From: an uncultured Prevotella sp.
GTDB taxonomy: Bacteria; Bacteroidota; Bacteroidia; Bacteroidales; Bacteroidaceae
Assembly (NCBI GenBank): GCA_945614335.1
Contig: CALZAP010000046.1
Location: 1 to 8,152, forward strand
Reading direction: 5' to 3'
DNA length: 8,152 nucleotides
The notes under the pieces are model-generated. The model was not told the origin of the DNA. It saw nothing but the letters and a program-made list of their open reading frames with translations, and made no database searches. A program made the position numbers and the translations under genes. Shown here piece after piece: positions 1 to 4,635 of this stretch (positions are counted from its first letter, which is position 1; each line of letters opens with the position of its first letter).

Positions 1-8
1 CTTAAAAC

Positions 9-2780
9 ATGAAGAAACTACTATCATTGCCGCCTAATCTGGTGGACAGTTTTCACGACGTGACTGGCTACAGTCGCGACGAGTTTTTTTGCACAAGCGA
101 CCCTGTCGGCCACAGGCTTGGAAGCGGTGGCGGAACGACATGGCTGCTCCAGCAGTGCTACTCCTCGGAGGCTCACGGACGCTCTTTCACCCAATGGCTG
201 AATAGTGAACGGAGAATACTCCTGCACGCAGGCGGACAGAGCAGACGACTGCCTGCATACGCCCCTTCGGGAAAGATTCTCACACCTGTGCCGGTGTTCA
301 GATGGGAGATAGGACAGAAGCTGTCACAAGACCTGCTTCAGCTTCAGTTGCCGCTATACGAGAGAATAATGAACGAGGCACCCGACAACATACACACCAT
401 GGTGGTGAGCGGCGACGTTTATATTAGAGCCGACCGCCAACTGCCGCCTGTGCCGGAGGCCGACATCGTGTGCTACGGCCTATGGCTCGACTCCTCCATA
501 GCAAAAAACCATGGAGTGTTCGTGTCAGACCGGAAGACACCTAACGTGTTGAAACACATGCTCCAAAAGCCTTCGCCGGAGAAACTCAACGAGCTGCTCA
601 GGTCACACTACTATCTCACCGACATCGGGGTGTGGCTGCTAAGCGACAGGGCAGTCGAACTGTTAGCTAAGCATTCAAAGGACTGCAACGGACAATGGAC
701 TGAATACGATCTCTATTCACAGTTCGGCTGCTCGGTAGGCACCGACCCCACTGTCGACGAGCCAGACCTCAGTGAACTCTCAGTGGTGGTCATGCCTCTC
801 CCTGGAGGCGAATTCTATCATTTCGGAACGTCGCGTGAGATGATTTCCTCAACGTTAGCCATCCAAAACATAGTGAACGACCAGCGGGAGATACGCCATT
901 ATGGACATAAGCCACATCCCTCGATTTTCATACAGAACGCAAAGGTGGACATTCCCGTAAAGGCTGAGAACACCAATCTATGGGTGGAAAACAGTTATGT
1001 GGGAAAACAATGGCAGATAAGTCACGACAACGTTATCACAGGTGTGCCGGAAAACGACTGGAACATCACGCTCGGCGAAGGACAGTGCGTGGACATCATT
1101 CCCATTGGCGACAACGACTATGTGCTGCGTCCATACCGCATCGACGACCGCTTTGCCGGACAGCAACAGCAGACAAGGATGTTCCCTCTGGTAAGTGGAC
1201 ATCCCGACAATCGTCAGGCTATGGGCGACTTGCTCAAGACGATGCTCGAGGGAAAGGCTACAGCCGACAGCCTCTCGGCCTATACGCTTCTCTCGGCAGA
1301 GGAAATATCCGACAAGGCAAACCTCCGCCGCCTGTTCTGCCAGCGTACGGAACTGCGCCGACAAAACTGGCCAACATTAGCCGCCAACAGCCGCCACAGC
1401 GTGTTCTATCAACTCGACCTCGACCATGCCGCACAGGAGTTCCACGACATGAATATCGGCATGCCTGCTCCCTTGGACGATGACGCCTCGCTCATGACAA
1501 GGATGCACGACGCCATGTTCCGCGGAAAGCTTGAGACACTCAACGCCTCGTCGCTCTCGACTGATTCTTGCGAAAGGTCGTCTTGGGAAGCCAAGGCTTT
1601 CTCGCTGCTGAGAGAAGGGCTTACGGGCATGGTGAGCACCGAGCGCCAGCAACCACGCATGGCTGTTTACTCCGACCAGATAGTGTGGGCACGCAGTCCG
1701 GTGCGCATCGACATTGCCGGTGGATGGACCGACACGCCGCCTTATTGTCTCGCAGAAGGAGGAAACGTGGTGAACCTTGCAATAGAACTCAACGGACAGC
1801 CGCCGCTGCAGACCTACGTCCGACCATGTAGCGAGCCGCATATAGTGCTCCGCAGCATCGACCTCGGTGCTATGGAGTGCATCGAAACCTTCGAACAGTT
1901 GGCCGACTTCTGCCACGTGGGAAGTCCGTTCTCCATACCCAAGGCCGCACTTGCCCTTGCAGGCTTCCTGCCCGACTTCTGCTGCGAGCGTTTCGCCTCG
2001 CTTCGCCAGCAGCTTGAGAGCTTTGGATGCGGTATAGAAATCACACTGCTTTCGGCTATACCGGCTGGCAGTGGTCTCGGCACCAGCAGCATCCTGGCTG
2101 CCACAGTGCTCGGAGCCATCAACGACTTCTGCTCTTTGGCATGGGACAAAAACGAAATATGCCGACGCACTCTCGTGCTCGAACAGATGCTCACCACTGG
2201 TGGCGGATGGCAAGACCAGTTTGGAGGAGTGCTTGGAGGAGTGAAGCTGCTGCAGACACAGCGCGGATTCCAGCAGACACCATCAGTTCGCTGGTTGCCC
2301 GACGACATCTTCATGCAGCCTGAGTATGCTTCATGCCACCTTCTTTATTATACAGGAATAACTCGCACTGCAAAAACCATACTGGCGGAGATAGTGAGAC
2401 GCATGTTCCTCAACAATCACGACCAACTGGAACTTCTCCGACAGATGAAGGCGCACACACTCGACATGTACGAGGCGATACAACGGCAGAACTTCGAACT
2501 CACCGGCCGTCTTATCAGAAAGACCTGGACACAAAACCAGTTGCTCGACTCTGGCACAAACCCCTCTCAGGTGCAGCATCTTACAAGCCTTGTAGACGAC
2601 CTCTGTCTTGGCTATAAGCTGCCTGGAGCCGGTGGCGGCGGCTATCTCTACATGGTGGCGAAGGACCCCGAAGCTGCCGCCCGCATAAAGCAGGTGCTGA
2701 ACGCCAATCGCCAGAACCCCAACGCCCGATTTGTTGACATGACGCTGAGCAAACGGGGATTACAAATAAGTAGAAGCTGA
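9..2780 (+). CDS. fkp: Bifunctional L-fucokinase / L-fucose-1-phosphate guanylyltransferase (Fkp)
   Basis: Converts L-fucose to L-fucose-1-phosphate with ATP, then to GDP-L-fucose with GTP, in the cytoplasm. In Bacteroides this salvage route feeds fucosylation of capsule and surface glycoproteins. The N-terminal part is the nucleotidyltransferase: GSGGGTTWLL near residues 38-47 and LHAGGQSRRLP at 72-82, with Lys90 in PSGKILTP. The C-terminal part is a GHMP kinase: RIDIAGGWTDTPPYC at 566-580, the ATP-binding PAGSGLGTSS at 685-694, and PGAGGGGYLYMV at 872-883. A less conserved linker joins them. At 923 aa it is close to B. fragilis Fkp (about 950 aa, from memory). The start ATG has an A-rich upstream (TTAAAAC) and no Shine-Dalgarno; only 8 bp upstream are visible, so a promoter cannot be judged. 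The stop lies 7 bp before the next gene, suggesting cotranscription. All key motifs are intact, so it is probably functional. Confidence 0.96.
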   Translation: MKKLLSLPPNLVDSFHDVTGYSRDEFFCTSDPVGHRLGSGGGTTWLLQQCYSSEAHGRSFTQWLNSERRILLHAGGQSRRLPAYAPSGKILTPVPVFRWEIGQKLSQDLLQLQLPLYERIMNEAPDNIHTMVVSGDVYIRADRQLPPVPEADIVCYGLWLDSSIAKNHGVFVSDRKTPNVLKHMLQKPSPEKLNELLRSHYYLTDIGVWLLSDRAVELLAKHSKDCNGQWTEYDLYSQFGCSVGTDPTVDEPDLSELSVVVMPLPGGEFYHFGTSREMISSTLAIQNIVNDQREIRHYGHKPHPSIFIQNAKVDIPVKAENTNLWVENSYVGKQWQISHDNVITGVPENDWNITLGEGQCVDIIPIGDNDYVLRPYRIDDRFAGQQQQTRMFPLVSGHPDNRQAMGDLLKTMLEGKATADSLSAYTLLSAEEISDKANLRRLFCQRTELRRQNWPTLAANSRHSVFYQLDLDHAAQEFHDMNIGMPAPLDDDASLMTRMHDAMFRGKLETLNASSLSTDSCERSSWEAKAFSLLREGLTGMVSTERQQPRMAVYSDQIVWARSPVRIDIAGGWTDTPPYCLAEGGNVVNLAIELNGQPPLQTYVRPCSEPHIVLRSIDLGAMECIETFEQLADFCHVGSPFSIPKAALALAGFLPDFCCERFASLRQQLESFGCGIEITLLSAIPAGSGLGTSSILAATVLGAINDFCSLAWDKNEICRRTLVLEQMLTTGGGWQDQFGGVLGGVKLLQTQRGFQQTPSVRWLPDDIFMQPEYASCHLLYYTGITRTAKTILAEIVRRMFLNNHDQLELLRQMKAHTLDMYEAIQRQNFELTGRLIRKTWTQNQLLDSGTNPSQVQHLTSLVDDLCLGYKLPGAGGGGYLYMVAKDPEAAARIKQVLNANRQNPNARFVDMTLSKRGLQISRS

Positions 2781-2787
2781 GTAGATT

Positions 2788-3852
2788 ATGGAATTCAGAA
2801 CAATAGTAAAAATAGAGAAGCCTGGCTTTGAGATTATGCCGATGGAGAAGATGCTCTTCGTGGGCTCTTGTTTCGCCGACAATATCGGTCGCCGTTTCGT
2901 CGACAACAAATTCAACGCCATCGTAAACCCATACGGCGTGATGTACAATCCCGCCAGCATACTCCATACCGTGGAGAGGATGTTTGGGGAAGTGGACAGT
3001 GAGGAGAAAAAAGTGGGATTTGTGCCGAGGGTAGTGTTCTTCACCCTCGGCACCAACCATGTCTATCGACTAAAGGAAACTGGAGAAATAGTGGACAACT
3101 GCCAAAAACGTCCCGCCCGACTCTTTCAGGAAGAAGAGCTGTCGGTAGACCAGTGTGCCGACTATATAATGAAGGCTGTCGCCCTCCTTCGCGCAGTCAA
3201 TCCCGATGTACACATCGTACTGACTGTCAGTCCCATCCGCTACGCCAAATATGGCTTTCATGCCAGCCAACTCTCCAAAGCAACACTTCTGCTGGCGGCG
3301 GAGAAGGTATTAAGAGAAGGAAGAGGGAAGAGGGTAGAGGGTAGAGAAATGCTGGCAAGCCCGGATGGGGCGGCGGGACAGACCTCTCCGTCACTTCGTG
3401 ACACCTCTCCTAACTTAGGAGAGGAGTTAGGAAACCTGGCAAGCCCGGATGGGGCGGGTGATTTGAGGCGAGGTGCGGGTGAGACCCCCGCACTCCTAAC
3501 AGCGGAAAATCAAGGCTCGGACATTTCTCACTCCTCACTCCTCTCTCCTCACTCCTCACTCAACTATTTCCCCTCCTACGAAATAGTCAACGACGAGCTG
3601 CGTGACTATCGTTTCTATCGCGAAGACATGCTTCATCCCACCGACCAGGCAGTGGAATATATCTGGCAGCGGCTGCAGGAGACCTATTTCAGCGAAGCCG
3701 CACTGCGTTGGCTTTCTGAGTGGAAACCAGTGCGCGAAGCGCTGAACCATCGCCCCTTCAATCCCGACTCGCCCGAATACAAAGCTTTCATGGAGAAGAC
3801 GCGGCAGAGAATAGCAGAGCTGAAACTGCGCTATCCGGAGCTGGAAGTATAG
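2788..3852 (+). CDS. GSCFA-domain protein (SGNH-like) with repeat-derived internal insert
   Basis: Member of the GSCFA family, SGNH/GDSL-hydrolase-like proteins common in Bacteroidetes; substrate unknown. The namesake GSCFA motif is at residues 26-30 (candidate nucleophile Ser27). TLGTNHVYRLKETG follows at 86-99, TVSPIRYAKYGFHASQLSKA near 148-167, FPSYEI at 261-266, and DMLHPTDQA at 280-288 supplies the Asp280/His283 pair expected of the last SGNH block. No signal peptide is evident, so it is probably cytoplasmic. Two things are odd. Residues about 176-258 are a low-complexity insert encoded by intergenic-type repeats. The stretch between ERMFGEVD and VVFFTLGT is also much shorter than in relatives I remember, which carry a WHS...H...FS segment there. 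Without the insert the protein is only about 271 aa, against roughly 315-330 usual. It sits 7 bp after fkp, probably in one operon. Whether it is active is uncertain. Confidence 0.88.
   Translation: MEFRTIVKIEKPGFEIMPMEKMLFVGSCFADNIGRRFVDNKFNAIVNPYGVMYNPASILHTVERMFGEVDSEEKKVGFVPRVVFFTLGTNHVYRLKETGEIVDNCQKRPARLFQEEELSVDQCADYIMKAVALLRAVNPDVHIVLTVSPIRYAKYGFHASQLSKATLLLAAEKVLREGRGKRVEGREMLASPDGAAGQTSPSLRDTSPNLGEELGNLASPDGAGDLRRGAGETPALLTAENQGSDISHSSLLSPHSSLNYFPSYEIVNDELRDYRFYREDMLHPTDQAVEYIWQRLQETYFSEAALRWLSEWKPVREALNHRPFNPDSPEYKAFMEKTRQRIAELKLRYPELEV
3315..3349. repeat. Purine-rich heptamer array, 5 units
   Basis: Five consecutive 7-bp units fit the pattern AGAGGGT with variants (AGAAGGA, AGAGGGA, AGAGGGT twice, AGAGAAA). 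It forms the left edge of the insert and encodes a basic, Gly/Arg-rich stretch. Confidence 0.7.
3352..3373. repeat. 22-bp direct repeat, copy 1
   Basis: Begins CTGGCAAGCCC and is identical to positions 3436-3457. The copies are offset by 84 bp (28 codons), so both are read in the same frame and encode LASPDGA. Confidence 0.85.
3390..3402. repeat. Small stem-loop inside the insert
   Basis: Perfect inverted repeat with 5-bp arms GTCAC/GTGAC and a TTC loop. It lies between two CCTCTCC-type motifs and is part of the composite insert. Confidence 0.6.
3404..3424. repeat. Perfect 10-bp-arm palindrome inside the insert
   Basis: Arms CCTCTCCTAA and TTAGGAGAGG flank a single central C. It is the strongest symmetry in the insert and recalls the repeated CTCTCC/GGAGAG sequences of Bacteroidetes intergenic repeats. 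Confidence 0.75.
3436..3457. repeat. 22-bp direct repeat, copy 2
   Basis: Identical to 3352-3373 and also read as LASPDGA. Together the two copies bracket the two hairpins at 3390-3424. Confidence 0.85.
3473..3493. repeat. GC-rich stem-loop inside the insert
   Basis: Arms GTGCGGG (3473-3479) and CCCGCAC (3487-3493) with a 7-nt loop. It has no T-tract, so it is not an intrinsic terminator. The arms equal the GC core of the terminator at 4474-4510. Confidence 0.65.
3527..3561. repeat. Pyrimidine-rich heptamer array, 5 units
   Basis: Exactly five 7-bp units: CTCACTC twice, CTCTCTC once, CTCACTC twice. It forms the right edge of the insert and encodes a Ser/His/Leu-rich run directly before the conserved NYFPSYEI. 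Confidence 0.9.
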
Positions 3853-3862
3853 TACCAATTTT

Positions 3863-3953
3863 CCCGTTTTGGCTAATAATTTTGATTTTTTTTCCCGTTT
3901 TAGCTAATAATTTTGAATTTTTTCCCATTTTGGCTAACAAGTTTCAATTATTT
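3863..3953. repeat. Three tandem copies of a 30-31 bp A/T-rich repeat
   Basis: Copies start at 3863, 3894 and 3924 and follow the pattern CCCGTTTTGGCTAATAATTTTG plus a T-rich tail, written here only as a pattern of CCC, GGCTAA and TAATTTTG blocks. Copies 1 and 2 differ by very few bases; copy 3 is more diverged (CCCATTTT, GGCTAACAAG). A shortened remnant (CCATTAATTTTG) follows at 3954-3965. The first two copies contain a perfect TAATTTTG, the Bacteroidetes -7 promoter consensus. The array lies between the GSCFA stop and the small peptide genes and has no convincing coding content. It could be a multi-promoter leader or simply an intergenic repeat. Confidence 0.8.
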
Positions 3954-3957
3954 CCAT

Positions 3958-3965
3958 TAATTTTG
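3958..3965 (+). promoter_or_regulatory. Candidate promoter -7 element for the peptide gene cluster
   Basis: TAATTTTG matches the Bacteroidetes housekeeping consensus TAnnTTTG and lies 44 bp before the first peptide start. No good TTTG -33 box lies at the usual 19-21 bp; the nearest candidate (3929-3932) is about 25 bp away. The following bases (CAGCGAAAATCATT) closely resemble those after the -7 element of the C10 protease gene. Confidence 0.55.
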
Positions 3966-4009
3966 CAGCGAAAATCATTTTTAGTATAACCATTTAAAAA
4001 TTAAACATT

Positions 4010-4135
4010 ATGGAAGAGAACAAGAACAAAGTCAACGAGCAGCATCTCGAAGATGTTGCAGGCGGCGTAGACAGGGGAGGCATGCAAGGATGTAAAAAAG
4101 TTGCCAAGGTAGGTGGAAAGAAAATCTATCTTTAG
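4010..4135 (+). CDS. Double-glycine leader small peptide 1 (putative secreted peptide precursor)
   Basis: A 41-aa peptide, the first of three tandem paralogues. The leader begins MEENKNKVNEQ and ends LEDVAGG at residues 13-19. Val8, Leu13 and Val16 occupy positions -12, -7 and -4 relative to the Gly18-Gly19 site, as in double-glycine leaders cut by C39 peptidase-containing ABC transporters. The predicted 22-aa core has one Cys (Cys28) and a degenerate Lys tetrapeptide repeat (CKKV, AKVG, GKKI). By residue count it is clearly cationic, about +5, unlike its two siblings. It ends in hydrophobic IYL. The start is fixed by leader identity with the siblings and by a conserved upstream TTTAAAAATTAAACATT. 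The codons at 4082-4090 (MQG) are shared with peptide 2. Bacteriocin, RiPP precursor and signal peptide are all possible; none can be proven here. Confidence 0.8.
   Translation: MEENKNKVNEQHLEDVAGGVDRGGMQGCKKVAKVGGKKIYL
4091..4126 (+). repeat. 12-bp coding repeats in peptide 1
   Basis: Three degenerate 12-bp units encode CKKV, AKVG and GKKI. Lys is always second in the unit, but Glu at the third position has been lost. Confidence 0.55.
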
Positions 4136-4169
4136 TATTATTGATATTAACATTTAATAATTAAACATT

Positions 4170-4307
4170 ATGGAAGAGAACAAGAACAAAGTTAATGAGC
4201 AGAAGCTCGAAGAGGTTGTAGGCGGCGTAAACTGGGCAGGCATGCAAGGATGTAAAGAATGTGGCAAGGAAGGTGCCAAGGAAGGTGGAAAGGAACGCTT
4301 TATTTAG
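4170..4307 (+). CDS. Double-glycine leader small peptide 2 (putative secreted peptide precursor)
   Basis: A 45-aa peptide and the longest of the trio. The leader again starts MEENKNKVNEQ and ends LEEVVGG at residues 13-19. The core of 26 residues contains NWAGMQG, then Cys28 and a second Cys31, unique to this copy, so an intramolecular disulfide or thioether is conceivable. Four tetrapeptide units follow: CKEC, GKEG, AKEG, GKER, each coded by 12 bp (4251-4298), then FI. The core is nearly charge-balanced. The gene begins 34 bp after the stop of peptide 1, and that spacer is 31/34 identical to the next one, so the whole unit was duplicated. It is probably cotranscribed with peptides 1 and 3. 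Function is unproven; the leader is the main evidence for export. Confidence 0.82.
   Translation: MEENKNKVNEQKLEEVVGGVNWAGMQGCKECGKEGAKEGGKERFI
4251..4298 (+). repeat. 12-bp coding repeats in peptide 2
   Basis: Four 12-bp units encode CKEC, GKEG, AKEG and GKER. The central two units differ by one base (GGC versus GCC), consistent with recent expansion. Confidence 0.75.
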
Positions 4308-4341
4308 TATTATTGACATTAACCTTTAAAAATTAAACATT

Positions 4342-4464
4342 ATGGAAGAGAACAAGAACAAAGTCAACGAGCAGCAGCTCGAAGAGGTTGCAGGCGGCGT
4401 ACATTGGGCAGGCAAGGAAGACTGTAAAGAAGGTGCCAAGGAAGGTGGAAAGTCATTTATTTAA
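4342..4464 (+). CDS. Double-glycine leader small peptide 3 (putative secreted peptide precursor)
   Basis: A 40-aa peptide and the last of the trio. The leader starts MEENKNKVNEQ and ends LEEVAGG at 13-19; its first 60 nt differ from peptide 1 at only 2 positions and from peptide 2 at 4. The 21-aa core begins HWAGKED, has a single Cys28 and three tetrapeptide units (CKEG, AKEG, GKSF), one fewer than peptide 2, and ends in Ile. Net charge of the core is about zero. It starts 34 bp after peptide 2 and is followed 9 bp later by the A-tract of a strong terminator, so the cluster ends here. Constant leaders with diverging cores are typical of families of secreted precursor peptides sharing one exporter, but no exporter is in view. 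Confidence 0.82.
   Translation: MEENKNKVNEQQLEEVAGGVHWAGKEDCKEGAKEGGKSFI
4423..4458 (+). repeat. 12-bp coding repeats in peptide 3
   Basis: Three 12-bp units encode CKEG, AKEG and GKSF, one unit fewer than in peptide 2. The middle unit is identical in sequence to the third unit of peptide 2. Confidence 0.7.
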
Positions 4465-4473
4465 TGCTTGAAG

Positions 4474-4510
4474 AAAAAAAAGTGCGGGCATCTCGCCCGC
4501 ACTTTTTTTT
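4474..4510 (+). terminator. Strong intrinsic terminator after the peptide cluster
   Basis: The GC stem GTGCGGGC/GCCCGCAC with loop ATCTC is extended by eight A residues upstream pairing with eight T residues downstream, giving a 16-bp perfect stem ending in a T8 tract. It should stop transcription from the peptide genes before the protease gene. The symmetric A/T tracts would also allow function on the other strand. Confidence 0.93.
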
Positions 4511-4582
4511 AGATTTTCATCTTTTTTTTGTGTTGAGGCAATTTGTAAATTGAAAATAGGCTGGAAAAGAAATCTTTTATTG

Positions 4583-4590
4583 TAAATTTG
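4583..4590 (+). promoter_or_regulatory. Candidate promoter -7 element of the C10 protease gene
   Basis: TAAATTTG fits TAnnTTTG and lies 45 bp before the protease ATG, just downstream of the terminator. There is no clear TTTG at 19-21 bp upstream, only GGCT at 4559-4562 with a 20-bp gap. The promoter may therefore need an activator or use a weak -33. The rest of 4511-4635 is A/T-rich with no other clear feature. Confidence 0.6.
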
Positions 4591-4635
4591 CACGCGAAAA
4601 CATTATTCAAGCTGAAATAATATAAAAATGAAGAT

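Larger units (their letters stand above)
3313..3561. repeat. Composite repeat element inserted in frame in the GSCFA gene
   Basis: About 249 bp (83 codons) with no counterpart in the family interrupt conserved GSCFA sequence between LLLAAEKVLR and NYFPSYEI. The order is a purine-rich heptamer array, first copy of a 22-bp direct repeat, a small hairpin, a second perfect hairpin, second copy of the 22-bp repeat, a GC-rich hairpin, and a pyrimidine-rich heptamer array. The ends are purine-rich and pyrimidine-rich, so they are roughly inverted relative to each other. The length is a multiple of three and there is no stop in frame, so the host gene stays open. It resembles the intergenic repeat and MITE/REP-like sequences of Bacteroidales genomes. 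I cannot name a family, and no target-site duplication is obvious. Boundaries are accurate to a few bases. Confidence 0.75.

Noticed and set aside
980..1483. + strand open frame overlapping fkp in another frame
   Set aside because: Its product is an Arg/His-rich low-complexity string typical of an out-of-frame reading; fkp motifs continue across it.
1377..2213. Long open frame on the minus strand inside fkp (278 codons)
   Set aside because: It lies antisense to conserved GHMP kinase sequence, has no recognisable motif, and its length follows from the GC-rich codon use of fkp.
3315..3561. CRISPR-like array in the GSCFA gene
   Set aside because: Repeats are 7 bp and 22 bp with only two long copies, no spacer regularity and no cas genes. 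It is a composite repeat.
3720..3989. Open frame across the GSCFA end and the A/T-rich repeats, giving repeated FP-LAN-F motifs
   Set aside because: The repeated peptide pattern is produced by the 30-31 bp DNA repeat. The 5' part is GSCFA sequence out of frame, and no start or homology supports a gene.
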